Assembly: GCA_002709915.1 (NCBI GenBank)
Contig: PARF01000081.1
Location: forward strand, 1-36,633
DNA: 36,633 nt
Reading direction: 5' to 3'
DNA from: Roseibacillus sp.
GTDB taxonomy: Bacteria; Verrucomicrobiota; Verrucomicrobiia; Verrucomicrobiales; Akkermansiaceae
Every line of letters starts with the position of its first letter. Positions within the stretch are counted from its first letter, which is position 1. The notes beneath the pieces are model-generated. The model saw only the letters and a list, made by a program, of their open reading frames with translations, had not been told where the DNA came from and ran no database searches. Both the position numbers and the translations under genes were made by a program. Of the stretch, positions 1 to 9,200 are shown piece by piece.

Positions 1-1178
1 CGGTGAAAGGCAAAATTAGGATAATGCCAGAAGATGGCATCCCGCTCCAGACCCCCCTTGTCCGTCAGGAGTGGCAGGAGGCTTTCGCCATCCCCGGGGT
101 AGTGCTTCCTCGTCTGCAGGCCCGCTACCTCAAGCAGGGTCGGATAAAAATCCGTGAGAATGACGGGGTCCTCACGAACCGTCCCCGCCGCCACCTTTCC
201 CGGCCACCGCACGATCAGTGGCACCCGGATCCCTCCCTCGTAAAGATGCCCTTTATCTCCCCGGAGCGGACGCGCATCACCTACCCCCCCGAAAGGCCCA
301 TTGTCCGAGGTGAAGACCACGAACGTTTCCTCCTCGATTTTCAACCGCTCGAGCTCTGCGAGAACACGCGCGATGGCAAGGTCCATTGTTTCCAGCATTG
401 CCGGGTAAATCTTGTGATTGTAGCCCACCTTTGGCTTATTGGCCCATTTTGCGACGAACTCCGCAGGAGCCTCCATCGGCCAGTGCACGGTATAATTCCA
501 TAGCGCCACATAGAATGGTTTCTTTACCTGCACCTGCTTCCGCATGAAGCTGATCGTTTCGTCTGCCAGCCGATCGGGAAGATATTCCCCCTTCTTTCGA
601 TCGGAGAGAAAGGGAATCCGGTACGGGTCAAAGAAAGTGGGTGGTCCACCATAGGAGCAGCCCCCGATGTTAATATCAAAACCTTGAAACTGAGCCGCGA
701 ACTTTTCCTCCCGGCCCTTGTAGAGATGCCATTTCCCAATGAAAGCGGTGGCGTATCCTGCTTCATCCCGGAGACGCTCTGCGATCGTGGTATACTCAAG
801 AGGGAGATGATCTCTCATTCCCGCTGGCAAGAGCTTTGAATCCGGCGGAGTAAAGCGGTCTTGATGAGGCAGATGATTCGTGAGATGCAGCCGCGCTGGG
901 GAATGACCGGTCATGAGCGCTGCCCTCGTCGGAGAGCAGACAGGTGCTGGAGCGTAAGCATCCGTAAAGCGGACTCCCTCCGTCGCGAACCGGTCGATAT
1001 GCGGGGTCTTTACGTGCGGATTTCCCTGACACCCAAGATCCATCCACCCCATATCATCGATCAGAATAAACAGAATATTAGGTTTGACCGCCGCATGCGA
1101 TTGCAAGGCCAGCAGGACCGCGCATGCTGCCAGCAGACTTTTTCTCCGCTCTCGAAATCTCTTCTTCCTACAAACCAT
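1..1178 (-). CDS. Secreted sulfatase, C-terminus cut by the window edge
   Basis: Type I sulfatase (alkaline phosphatase superfamily) that hydrolyses sulfate esters, probably on a polysaccharide or glycan outside the cytoplasm. I translated the minus strand from an ATG at 1178 and found an open frame to the left edge (about 392 codons). Residues 1-30 are basic then hydrophobic and end in a plausible signal-peptidase site. The metal-site motif 'NILFILIDDMGW' follows at about 34-45. The sulfatase signature 'VCSPTRAALMTG' is at about 80-91, with Cys81 as the residue to be oxidised to formylglycine. 'GKWHLYKG' and 'FTSDNGP' blocks are also present. The gene starts 62 bases downstream of the DUF1080 gene on the same strand, so co-transcription is likely. 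The exact substrate cannot be read from the sequence. No clear ribosome binding site precedes the ATG. The C-terminal subdomain lies outside the window. Confidence 0.93.
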   Translation of the reverse strand, partial: MVCRKKRFRERRKSLLAACAVLLALQSHAAVKPNILFILIDDMGWMDLGCQGNPHVKTPHIDRFATEGVRFTDAYAPAPVCSPTRAALMTGHSPARLHLTNHLPHQDRFTPPDSKLLPAGMRDHLPLEYTTIAERLRDEAGYATAFIGKWHLYKGREEKFAAQFQGFDINIGGCSYGGPPTFFDPYRIPFLSDRKKGEYLPDRLADETISFMRKQVQVKKPFYVALWNYTVHWPMEAPAEFVAKWANKPKVGYNHKIYPAMLETMDLAIARVLAELERLKIEEETFVVFTSDNGPFGGVGDARPLRGDKGHLYEGGIRVPLIVRWPGKVAAGTVREDPVILTDFYPTLLEVAGLQTRKHYPGDGESLLPLLTDKGGLERDAIFWHYPNFAFH

Positions 1179-1240
1179 CTTCTTGAGCGATCTTCCCGTG
1201 GGCACTACGACCAGCAGAACCGCAGGATATAAAAACCTGC

Positions 1241-2287
1241 CTATTTTTTAGGCAGTAGCCACACGTTACGAAACTGCAGAGGGTTTCCGTGCCCTTGCAG
1301 TTTGATTACGCCTGGTGTCCCCTCGGGTTCTCTGCGAGCACCCCCCGTCTTTCCATTAATCTCGAGTTTTTCGTGAATCGTTACCCCATTGAGCCGGGCG
1401 GTCAGAACAGCATTGCTCACTTTCTTGGCGTCCTGCATGACAGCAGAATTAAAGTCGACATCGTAAGCCTGCCATTGAAGGGGAGGAAGGCACATATTCA
1501 CCTTTGAATCAGCCTTCTGATAAATTCCTCCACACTCGTTGTTCAAACCCATGAGGCCGAAGGAATCGAGGATTTGCATCTCATACAAATCCACCTGATA
1601 GAACCCGCTGTTTCCGCGCCCCTGACTCCGGGCATCGGGCTTGAAGGGAAGCATGAATTCCACATGCATGATATAATTGAGAAACTTTTTCTGAGTTCGG
1701 ATGTCTTTCCCATCGGTATTGAGCAACCCCGTTTTTTCATCAAATCGACCTCCCTGCCAGTTCTTCATGCTCTCTCTGCTCCCGTCAAAGAGAACAATGG
1801 CGTCACGAGGGGGCTTCGCCCCGAGGGAGGGAGACTTCCGAATCGTCCGCTTGAGAGAGAATTTAGCACCTGTGGCCGAAGTCCCCGAGAACACACCATT
1901 CGAAATCGAACCGCTGTAAGGTTTATGACCCTGCGGAGGAAAGTCGCGGGTAGCACTGAACTTATCAGCCTCACGCGCCATGTAGCTTCTTGAACCAGCT
2001 GCCGCAGTAAATAACGCCTGATCCCCGTCCAACTTCCCATCGAGGAGAGACTTGTTCCGACCATCCCAACCGGCACCAGGTAATCCTCCGGGATAAATCA
2101 CCGCATGAAACCTTTCTTTTCCCAGAGCGATAATTTGGGCTCCCATTCCATCCCCCGTATACTCTCCCTGAATCTGGAAGTCAGAGGGAAGCGTTTTATC
2201 CGTCGGATCGGTCCAGAGCTGTCCAACGGAGTTTCCCACCAAACAGGCAGAGACCAAGGTTATTCTGAGAATGGAGATGAAACGCAT
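1241..2287 (-). CDS. Exported DUF1080 (3-keto-disaccharide hydrolase family) protein with an N-terminal extra domain
   Basis: 348 residues. A signal peptide covers about residues 1-22, ending at 'NSVGQ'. An N-terminal domain (about 25-155) has the block 'AQIIALGKERFHAVIYPGG', a module I recall beside DUF1080 in planctomycete and verrucomicrobial proteins. The DUF1080 jelly-roll follows (about 160-348), beginning 'AIVLFDGS' with 'GNSGFYQVDLYEMQILDSFG' in the middle and ending 'LQFRNVWLLPKK'. DUF1080 members include enzymes acting on 3-keto-glycosides, others may bind sugars, and the activity here is inferred only from the family. It is the first gene of a probable two-gene unit with the sulfatase downstream, which fits removal of sulfate and cleavage of modified sugars in the same compartment. 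The start is divergent from the gene at 2461, leaving a 173-base shared upstream region in which I found no convincing promoter. Confidence 0.9.
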   Translation of the reverse strand: MRFISILRITLVSACLVGNSVGQLWTDPTDKTLPSDFQIQGEYTGDGMGAQIIALGKERFHAVIYPGGLPGAGWDGRNKSLLDGKLDGDQALFTAAAGSRSYMAREADKFSATRDFPPQGHKPYSGSISNGVFSGTSATGAKFSLKRTIRKSPSLGAKPPRDAIVLFDGSRESMKNWQGGRFDEKTGLLNTDGKDIRTQKKFLNYIMHVEFMLPFKPDARSQGRGNSGFYQVDLYEMQILDSFGLMGLNNECGGIYQKADSKVNMCLPPLQWQAYDVDFNSAVMQDAKKVSNAVLTARLNGVTIHEKLEINGKTGGARREPEGTPGVIKLQGHGNPLQFRNVWLLPKK

Positions 2288-2460
2288 GGTGTTATGTTTC
2301 TGTCATACGAGTCCAACATAAGAAATGTTTCAATCAGAACTTTGATATCGCCCTGCATTTTAAACCACCGGCACGTGCTGATTCCGCCCCCTGCTTCTCG
2401 CGCTGCGAATAGTTTGTCAGCGAAATTTACACTTGGAAACTAACCTTTCAGATAGGATCG

Positions 2461-4692
2461 TTGAAAAGAATGGAGAGTCACTTTCGGGTCTACTGGTGTC
2501 TTGGGATTCTCCTCCTCTCAAGCTACCTCACCTCGGCGCAAGAGACTACTGTCTCTTTTCGGAACGACATCATGCCCATCCTTTCACGGGGTGGCTGCAA
2601 CACCGGCGGCTGCCATGGGCACCGTGATGGAAAAGGCGAACTCAGATTCTCACTCTGGGGCGAAAAGCCGGGAGAAGACCACAAGGCTCTTCTCGAGGGC
2701 GCAAGAAGGGTGAAACTGAGCAGCCCCGCAGCCAGCTGGATCCTACGTAAGCCAACGCTCCAAATGAAGCACGAGGGCAAGGAACGCTTCAATCTCGAGT
2801 CGCCGGAATACTCCCTGTTACTGCGCTGGATTGAACAAGGAGCAGTAGATGATTACGGTGGAGCAGCCCGATTAAGATCCCTGCAGGTTACTCCGGATTC
2901 AGCCATTTTGAGCGAACCGCAGCGTAGTCTTCAGCTCAAGGTTTGGGCAACCTTCGAAGATGGGGAGCGGCGCGACGTTACTTACTGGGCGACCTACAGC
3001 CTCTCTAACCTGCTGGCCGAAATAGATCCTAAGGGGAAAGTTACCTTCCTCAAACCGGGAGAGACAACGGTTCTCACCCGCTATTTGAACGAGCACGTTT
3101 CAACTCGTATCACTCTTCTCCCTGAGCGCCCCGGGTTCGCCTGGAATGATCCTGTTCCTGTCAATTACATCGACGAACACATCTTCGCCAAGTTGCGCCG
3201 TCTCCGCATGAACCCATCAGGTCTGTGCGACGATGCCACCTTTGTCAGACGCGCCTTCCTTGATATCATCGGGACCTTACCTACGGCTGCAGAAGCTCGT
3301 TCATTCGTTGCCGACCCCGCGAAAGACAAGAGGGAAACCCTAATTAAGCAACTTCTCCTGAGACCGGAGTATTCTCAGTTCTGGGCTCTCAAGTGGTCCG
3401 ATCTCCTGCGCAACGAGGAAAAGGTCCTAGACAGGACCGGGGTTGAGGCCTTCCACGGCTGGATGCGCGAAAGCTTTGATAAGGGCAAGGGAATCGACCA
3501 GTTCGTGCGCGAACTTCTTACCGCTCGGGGAAGCACTTATAACAACCCTCCAGCTAACTACTACCGGGCACTCCGCAATCCGACCGATCGCTCCGAAGCT
3601 ACCGCCCAACTCTTTCTCGGTGCCCGCCTGCGCTGTGCCAAGTGCCACAACCACCCCTTCGACCGATGGACACAGGACGAATACTACAAGTTCGCAGCTC
3701 TCTTTGATGGCATTGATTACAAGGTTATCGAGAACAAGCGCCGCGACAAATTCGACAAGAATACCTTCGTTGGAGAACAAGAAGTCCAACTGGTCCCAGA
3801 GCGGAAGTTCAAGGATCCAAGAAGTAAAAAACCACCTGAGCCGGGACTTCTGGGATCTGAAGCAGTTGCCTTGAATGCAGAGCAAGACCGTTTCGAGCAA
3901 CTAGCCGATTGGATTACGGGACCCAGCAATACCCTCTTTGCCATGGTTCAGGTAAATCGGATCTGGTACAACTTGATGGGGCGTGGCCTGGTGAATCCGG
4001 TTGATGACTTTCGGCCCACCAACCCTGCCAGCCACCCAAGGTTACTGAGAGCACTCGCAAGAGATTTCTCTGATCATGGCTACGACCTGCGACATATCAT
4101 TCTCCGAATCACAAGCTCTCGCTCCTATCAACTCTCTACCGAGACCAACAGCACCAACGTAAGAGATTCCGAAAACTATGCCCGGGCATCCATGACAAGA
4201 CTACCTGCCGAGGTGCTCCTCGATGCCGCCCACTCGACACTCGGCCAATCCGGAAAATTCAAGCAATACAAGAACATTAAGCGGGCGATTGCCCTTCCGG
4301 GAGTCAAGGGAGCATTCCTCGAGAACAACCCTCATCATGATGACCGCTTTCTGCACTTGTTTGGCAAACCCCCGCGACTGCTGAACTCTGACGCCGAGCG
4401 CCTGAATGAAATCTCACTCGCTCAAGCCTTCGAAATGACCAGTGGAGAAACTCTTTCCCATCTTATCCAGGCGAAAGGCAACCTCCTTGATCAACTCCTG
4501 TCCGGAAAATTAACCGACAAGGAAATTCTGGCCGAGCTCTATTGGACGGCCATCAACAGGCCCCCGACCACCGAGGAACAGGAAGGACTTCTTCAGCACA
4601 TCGCGGATCGTCCCGGATCGGGCAGGCGGGGGGCACTTGAAGACATCTCATGGGCTCTTCTCAACTCAAAAGAGTTCCTCTTCAGACACTGA
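2461..4692 (+). CDS. Exported PSCyt2/PSD1 (DUF1549-DUF1553) protein with Big_2-like domain, pair 1
   Basis: 743 residues if the TTG at 2461 is used; an ATG at 2470 (MESHFRVYW...) is equally plausible and keeps the signal peptide (to about 'TSAQ', residue 27). Next comes a haem-like motif 'CNTGGCHG' with C46, C51, H52. Its spacing is CX4CH rather than the usual CXXCH. A beta-rich Big_2-like domain (about 140-220) follows. PSCyt2/DUF1549 starts near 'NYIDEHIFAKL' (235) and contains a second motif 'CAKCHNHPFD' (C392, C395, H396). PSD1/DUF1553 (about 482-743) has 'VQVNRIWYNLMGRGLV' and ends 'SWALLNSKEFLFRH'. The family is heavily expanded in Planctomycetes and Verrucomicrobia, is exported, and has no established reaction; the Cys-Cys-His motifs suggest haem binding. 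It is followed by a DUF1501 gene, the usual partner. Confidence 0.92.
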   Translation: MKRMESHFRVYWCLGILLLSSYLTSAQETTVSFRNDIMPILSRGGCNTGGCHGHRDGKGELRFSLWGEKPGEDHKALLEGARRVKLSSPAASWILRKPTLQMKHEGKERFNLESPEYSLLLRWIEQGAVDDYGGAARLRSLQVTPDSAILSEPQRSLQLKVWATFEDGERRDVTYWATYSLSNLLAEIDPKGKVTFLKPGETTVLTRYLNEHVSTRITLLPERPGFAWNDPVPVNYIDEHIFAKLRRLRMNPSGLCDDATFVRRAFLDIIGTLPTAAEARSFVADPAKDKRETLIKQLLLRPEYSQFWALKWSDLLRNEEKVLDRTGVEAFHGWMRESFDKGKGIDQFVRELLTARGSTYNNPPANYYRALRNPTDRSEATAQLFLGARLRCAKCHNHPFDRWTQDEYYKFAALFDGIDYKVIENKRRDKFDKNTFVGEQEVQLVPERKFKDPRSKKPPEPGLLGSEAVALNAEQDRFEQLADWITGPSNTLFAMVQVNRIWYNLMGRGLVNPVDDFRPTNPASHPRLLRALARDFSDHGYDLRHIILRITSSRSYQLSTETNSTNVRDSENYARASMTRLPAEVLLDAAHSTLGQSGKFKQYKNIKRAIALPGVKGAFLENNPHHDDRFLHLFGKPPRLLNSDAERLNEISLAQAFEMTSGETLSHLIQAKGNLLDQLLSGKLTDKEILAELYWTAINRPPTTEEQEGLLQHIADRPGSGRRGALEDISWALLNSKEFLFRH

Positions 4693-4794
4693 TCGATCTT
4701 ACCCGGCCGACAATAGCACCTCGAACCCTCCCGAACTATCAATCCCTCCTGCTCCAGTTTCCGCGCTCTCTCGCCCGAGCCTTCCCGCCGCACT

Positions 4795-6144
4795 ATGATC
4801 AAGGCAGGCGGCATGGGGCTTCTTGGACTCACCATGCCAAGAATTCTCCAAGGGGCTGAGAAAGAACCACTTGAGGTACCGATCGCGCCAAAGGCAAAGT
4901 CAGTCATCTTTCTTTTTCAGTGGGGTGGACCAAGTCAGATCGACATCCTTGATATGAAGCCGGATGCGCCGAAGGAATATCGCAGTCCGCACAAACAGAT
5001 CCGCACCAGCAATCCCGACATCGAAATCTGCGAACATCTCCCCAGACTCTCAAAATGGATGGATCGTTGCACAGTGATTCGCACGCTTCATCACACCATG
5101 AAAAATCATAATTCGGCCGGCTATTATGCCCTGACAGGGCAGCGCCCGCCGAGTGACGACCAGCGCCTGCGGGACTTGCCCGACCTCTACCCGGCCTACG
5201 GATCGGTCGTCGATCGCCTTGCCCCTGGAACGGTAGCCGAACTACCTACCTTCGTAAGCTACCCTCACGTCGTAGCGGATGGATCCCGGACCCCGGGTCA
5301 ACATGCAAGTTTCCTCGGAAAGAAGCATGACCCCCTCTTTATTCCCCGGGATCCAAACTCCAAGGACTTTCGCCTCCCGGAACTCAGCCTTCCACATGGT
5401 CTCGACATTGACCGCCTCCATCACCGGCGCGGACTCCAGAAACTGATTGACCGGCAATCGCGCCTGATGGATCGCTCCGCCGAAGCACGTGGCATGGATC
5501 AATACTACGACCGGGCCCTGCGCATGCTTAACTCAGAGCGCGCCCGCAATGCGTTCGACCTGAGTAAGGAGCCGGAGTGGCTGCGTGACCGCTACGGACG
5601 CACCACCTACGGTCAAGGCTGTCTCCTTGCCCGACGTCTTGCAGAAAGCGGAGTGAAGTTTACTACCGTCTATTTTGCGAGCAGCATTGGAGGTCGCAGG
5701 ATCAACGATGGTGGATGGGATACTCATGGCTTCGACAACACCCGCATGTATCCCATTGTCGAAGGATACCACCTTCCGATTACTGATCAGACTCTCCCTA
5801 CCCTTCTGGAGGATCTGGATCAAAGGGGGATGCTCGATGAGACTCTTGTGGTCTGGATGGGCGAGTTCGGACGCACGCCTAAGATCAATAAAAACGTGAG
5901 CCGTGATCACTGGCCTCAATGCTACTCCGTTCTCCTTGCCGGCGGGGGAGTGAAAAAAGGATTCGTCTACGGAAAATCCGACAAAACCGCCAGCGCCCCG
6001 GAAGAGAATCCGGTTACTCCGGAAGACCTGACCGCAACCATCTACCAATTACTCGGCATTGCCCCTGACACCATGATCCACGACCTTCAGGATCGCCCCG
6101 TTCCGATCTCAAGTGGCAGACCGGTCTGGGATGTGATTTCCTGA
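4795..6144 (+). CDS. DUF1501 protein, pair 1; true start probably upstream (ATC at 4738)
   Basis: DUF1501 proteins are exported by the Tat pathway, are related in fold to sulfatases and alkaline phosphatases, and have unknown activity. From ATG 4795 the protein has 449 residues, but the four codons just before it read S-R-R-T, giving 'SRRTMIKAGGMGLLGLTMP', the usual Tat signal of this family. The frame stays open upstream to a TAG at 4714-4716 and contains no ATG, GTG, TTG or CTG. An ATC at 4738 would give '(M)NPSCSSF...SRRTMIKAGG'. Further family blocks are 'VIFLFQWGGPSQIDILDMKP', 'GGWDTHG', 'LDETLVVWMGEFGRTPKIN' and 'SRDHWPQCYSVLLAGGGV'. It follows the PSD1 gene by 102 bases (45 from the ATC) and ends one base from the convergent beta-propeller gene. 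Confidence 0.9.
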   Translation: MIKAGGMGLLGLTMPRILQGAEKEPLEVPIAPKAKSVIFLFQWGGPSQIDILDMKPDAPKEYRSPHKQIRTSNPDIEICEHLPRLSKWMDRCTVIRTLHHTMKNHNSAGYYALTGQRPPSDDQRLRDLPDLYPAYGSVVDRLAPGTVAELPTFVSYPHVVADGSRTPGQHASFLGKKHDPLFIPRDPNSKDFRLPELSLPHGLDIDRLHHRRGLQKLIDRQSRLMDRSAEARGMDQYYDRALRMLNSERARNAFDLSKEPEWLRDRYGRTTYGQGCLLARRLAESGVKFTTVYFASSIGGRRINDGGWDTHGFDNTRMYPIVEGYHLPITDQTLPTLLEDLDQRGMLDETLVVWMGEFGRTPKINKNVSRDHWPQCYSVLLAGGGVKKGFVYGKSDKTASAPEENPVTPEDLTATIYQLLGIAPDTMIHDLQDRPVPISSGRPVWDVIS

Positions 6145-6145
6145 T

Positions 6146-7732
6146 CTACCTCCAAACCGGATTAAGCCAGCGACCCGGCTCTACCTCGATCGGAAATCTT
6201 TTCCCGCTGACGAGATCAACTATGATCGGCCAAGTGTGTCCCTCTGCATCTCGTTCAATCATCACGGCGTGAGTTCCCTCGGGATTAACCGCTGGATCAG
6301 CAAGGCCTTTCAAGCCGTTTCCCACCCTCGACACACCCTTTCCATTCAGACCGCAAGTATACCAGAGTTGGTCGCTCCCCAGAAAAAGGATACGCTGGGA
6401 ATTTTTACCTGCCACCGTCGCAAAAGCCCCGGTATCGCTTCGAATCCCGGACATTGCCCCTGCCAACCCCAGCCGCACGATTCGCATTCCAGAGCTTTCC
6501 TCTCTCCTCTGACCGGCTTCACCAACAAGAAGAACAAGACCCATTCCATCACCCATCCATGAGAGGTTCCGGATATCCATGGGCCCTCCAAGGGGCTGAG
6601 GATCACCTTCGTTCGAGGACAGAAGATAAACCTGATCTCTCCCCGGTTCCTTTGAATAGACCAGTGCCAGCGTCTGTCCGTCGGGGGAAAGCGCCGGGCT
6701 TCGACATAGCCCTCCTGACAGGGTATCACCCCCAAGGGACATCTGTGTGCCCTGCAATAGATCTACCAGAAACAATTCTACTCCCGAGCCATCCTTTGCG
6801 TTCGCACTCACCACCACCTTGGTTCGTTGGTCCGTGAAGCATCCTGGAATACAGGATCCACCAGCGAAGGGAATGCGGATAATCTTTCCCGTGTCAATAT
6901 TCAGAAGCTGCCCTCCGGGTTCCATTTCCGGGTAACCGGGTCGCCACGATCCGGACCGCCCAATCATAACAATGCCATCCCGGTCCGCAGGAAGAGGGGC
7001 ACTGTAATCAGGATACGACTTGATAAGAGGGATTTCTGGTGACTCCTCGAGCCATTCTACCCCGCTATACTCAAGATCAAGCGGCCCCACCGTATTTCGC
7101 TCCATGAACCCTGTCGACTCGTTCACTCTCAACTGATTCCCCTCTGAAAGACGACGACGTATTTCTCTGAGGTTCTGCGCCAGTTCACTTCCGGGTTCCG
7201 CCGGAACTCCGCTCGATTTCCGAAGAAACGACTCTGCCTTCATCTTCTGCGACGGCGAAAGGGGTGACCTTACCACAATCGTGTCGCCTATCCGCTTGCT
7301 CAGCGTGTGCTCAGCACCCCGCGCATAGCAAGGTGGCCACGCCTCACTGAGAAGTTGGGCGACAATCTCATAGGAGAAAGGAGCTTCCCACGGCTGATAG
7401 ATTCCCTTCAGTCCGCCAATCTCTTCCACCGCCCACTTTCCCGCCCGCGCTACCACTCTGGCAAAGGGCTCTGGTTTGTCCGCATCAGGTTTCACCACAA
7501 TACGAACTTCAAAGTCTGGCGGAGCACTGATAACCCTTATGCCGAATCTTGCACCCGTCTGAAGAGTAGCTCTGACCACCCACCGCGCTGGAACCGTCTC
7601 GAGACGAAGCTTAGACGTCCTCGCTCTGCCCTCCAGAGTATCGAGGCCTGTCTGCGCAGGTGACACCCCTACAGCCATCATCGCAAGCGCCGAAAAGATC
7701 CCCAGCCTTCCGGGATAGTCTAATCTCGCCAT
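6146..7732 (-). CDS. Exported TolB-like (PD40) beta-propeller protein
   Basis: 528 residues with a signal peptide up to about 'VSPAQ' (residues 1-27). An N-terminal region (about 30-215) is unassigned. It contains 'PPDFEVRIVVKPDADKP' and a Lys/Arg/Glu-rich helical stretch near 170-200. From about 240 to the end there are repeated strands of PD40/TolB type, for example 'SPALSPDGQTLALVYSKEPGR', 'RNLSWMGDGMGLVLLV' and 'DPAVNPEGTHAVMIERD'. Such propellers usually bind proteins or ligands in the periplasm, and no catalytic residues are evident. It lies 52 bases downstream of the sulfatase on the same strand, so the two are probably co-transcribed. The stop codon is one base from that of the convergent DUF1501 gene, leaving no room for a separate terminator. 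This is not the true TolB of the Tol-Pal system: no tol genes are adjacent. Confidence 0.82.
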   Translation of the reverse strand: MARLDYPGRLGIFSALAMMAVGVSPAQTGLDTLEGRARTSKLRLETVPARWVVRATLQTGARFGIRVISAPPDFEVRIVVKPDADKPEPFARVVARAGKWAVEEIGGLKGIYQPWEAPFSYEIVAQLLSEAWPPCYARGAEHTLSKRIGDTIVVRSPLSPSQKMKAESFLRKSSGVPAEPGSELAQNLREIRRRLSEGNQLRVNESTGFMERNTVGPLDLEYSGVEWLEESPEIPLIKSYPDYSAPLPADRDGIVMIGRSGSWRPGYPEMEPGGQLLNIDTGKIIRIPFAGGSCIPGCFTDQRTKVVVSANAKDGSGVELFLVDLLQGTQMSLGGDTLSGGLCRSPALSPDGQTLALVYSKEPGRDQVYLLSSNEGDPQPLGGPMDIRNLSWMGDGMGLVLLVGEAGQRREESSGMRIVRLGLAGAMSGIRSDTGAFATVAGKNSQRILFLGSDQLWYTCGLNGKGVSRVGNGLKGLADPAVNPEGTHAVMIERDAEGHTWPIIVDLVSGKRFPIEVEPGRWLNPVWR

Positions 7733-7784
7733 GGCGGAGTCTTATGGGAAAGGCTCTCCCAGTCAAACGGCATCCCCAGCGCTG

Positions 7785-9200
7785 CTATTGATTTGCGCGA
7801 AAATGTGGCGCGTTTTTTTTGGGGATCCACTTCCTCAAATCTTCCTTAATCTTCCCGTATTTTGGATCTCGTGCAAGATTATGCCACTGGCTTGGATCTT
7901 TGGACACGTCATATAGTTCCTCTCCGCCTCTCCCATAATGAATATAATGAAAAGCCTCAGAGCGTACCGCGTGATTGGGGCCATGCCAGGGGGGCGAATG
8001 AGTAATCACTGCAGGGTAATTCCACTCGATCTCCGGGTCGCGCACGAGCGGTGCTATCGTTCGCCCCTCGAGCCTACGATTCGGAGGCAGGCCACAGAGA
8101 TCGACAAGCGTTGGATAAAGATCAAGAAGACTTACCGGGCGCTTGCAGGAGCGTCCTTCCCGGTTACCTCCCAGTGCCACCGGAAGATTGATGATCAGGG
8201 GCGTGCGGGTATTCTGCTCCCAGAGTGCGGACTTGGCGAATTTCTTCTCACCGACATCGTAGCCATGATCTCCCCACAGGACAACGATGGTATTGTCAGC
8301 GTAACGACTTTTCCTCAGGGCGAGCAGGACATGGCCTACACAGGCATCGGCAAAGGACCCGGCCGCGAGACAGGCTTGCACGGCCTCTTTCCATTTACCG
8401 CTGTTACGAATGATTGCCCCGTCCTTTGCCGCCATGCGACGTCCCGCTTCAGGGATGTCTTCAAAGTCGTCGGGACGATGGAGCGGCAACTGAATCGTTT
8501 CGAGGGGATGCATCTCGAAATATTCCCGGGGCAGATACCAGGGCAGGTGCGGCAGATAGATCCCGCATCCGAGAAAAAATGGCTTCTGGTGATTCTGCTT
8601 CAGGAAGCCAGCCGCACCCTCAGCGGTCTTCCAATCAGCCGTTTGCTGAAGGGATTGCTCGATGGGAGCCCAGTCGATGAGACGGGCAAGAATGGGGTTG
8701 GAGAATTCCTGTTTCAACCCGTGTCGATAGCGCAGATCCGCAGGTGGATGCGGGGTCCCCATTCTGGAGCTGTATTGGTGACTCCAGGATTCCGGATCAG
8801 AAAATTTGCCGTGAGGCTGATGATACAGTTTCCCGCCGCCCCATGCGACGTACCCATGCGCACGAAAATACTGAGGAAGCGTCACCCAGTTTTGATAAGG
8901 TGCCATATCGCGAAACCAGTTCAGATTCCCATAAATACCCGTGGTCGAGGGCCTCAGGCCCATCATGACCGATGTCCTCGATGGACTACACAGTGGAGCC
9001 GCACAATGGGCCTGCTCAAAAAGAGTCCCCCTCTTTGCGAGGGCATCAATGTGCGGGGTCCTCGCCTGCGGATGCCCCCCGAGGCATCCGACCCAGTCAT
9101 TAAGGTCGTCCACCGCAATGAACAGGACATTTGGCTTCCCTGCCCCATTGGATATGGAGGAAAACAGCCCAATCGCTACTACAATCCGAAGAAGGCGCAT
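7785..9200 (-). CDS. Secreted sulfatase, iduronate-2-sulfatase-like
   Basis: 471 residues, a full-length sulfatase. A signal peptide covers about 1-20 ('MRLLRIVVAIGLFSSISNGA'). The metal-site motif 'PNVLFIAVDDLNDW' follows, and the signature 'CAAPLCSPSRTSVMMGLRPS' has Cys71 as the formylglycine precursor. The blocks 'GGGKLYH', 'PFFLGCGIYLPHLPWYLP' and 'VVLWGDHGYDVGEKKFAKSALWE' resemble the iduronate-2-sulfatase branch, which in bacteria acts on sulfated glycans. The C-terminus has 'LYDVSKDPSQWHNLARD', as in that group. No sulfatase-maturing enzyme is visible in the window, so activation must come from elsewhere. The gene diverges from the LarA-like gene and is followed by the beta-propeller gene. 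A 425-codon open frame on the opposite strand is a shadow of this gene. Confidence 0.95.
   Translation of the reverse strand: MRLLRIVVAIGLFSSISNGAGKPNVLFIAVDDLNDWVGCLGGHPQARTPHIDALAKRGTLFEQAHCAAPLCSPSRTSVMMGLRPSTTGIYGNLNWFRDMAPYQNWVTLPQYFRAHGYVAWGGGKLYHQPHGKFSDPESWSHQYSSRMGTPHPPADLRYRHGLKQEFSNPILARLIDWAPIEQSLQQTADWKTAEGAAGFLKQNHQKPFFLGCGIYLPHLPWYLPREYFEMHPLETIQLPLHRPDDFEDIPEAGRRMAAKDGAIIRNSGKWKEAVQACLAAGSFADACVGHVLLALRKSRYADNTIVVLWGDHGYDVGEKKFAKSALWEQNTRTPLIINLPVALGGNREGRSCKRPVSLLDLYPTLVDLCGLPPNRRLEGRTIAPLVRDPEIEWNYPAVITHSPPWHGPNHAVRSEAFHYIHYGRGGEELYDVSKDPSQWHNLARDPKYGKIKEDLRKWIPKKNAPHFRANQ

Noticed and set aside
3..503. A 166-codon plus-strand open frame at the left edge
   Set aside because: The minus strand encodes the sulfatase here with continuous family motifs.
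4693..4794. Frameshift joining PSD1 and DUF1501 of pair 1
   Set aside because: The PSD1 protein ends with its normal motif 'ALLNSKEFLFRH' and both genes are in the same frame, so two separate genes with an unusual start is the better reading.
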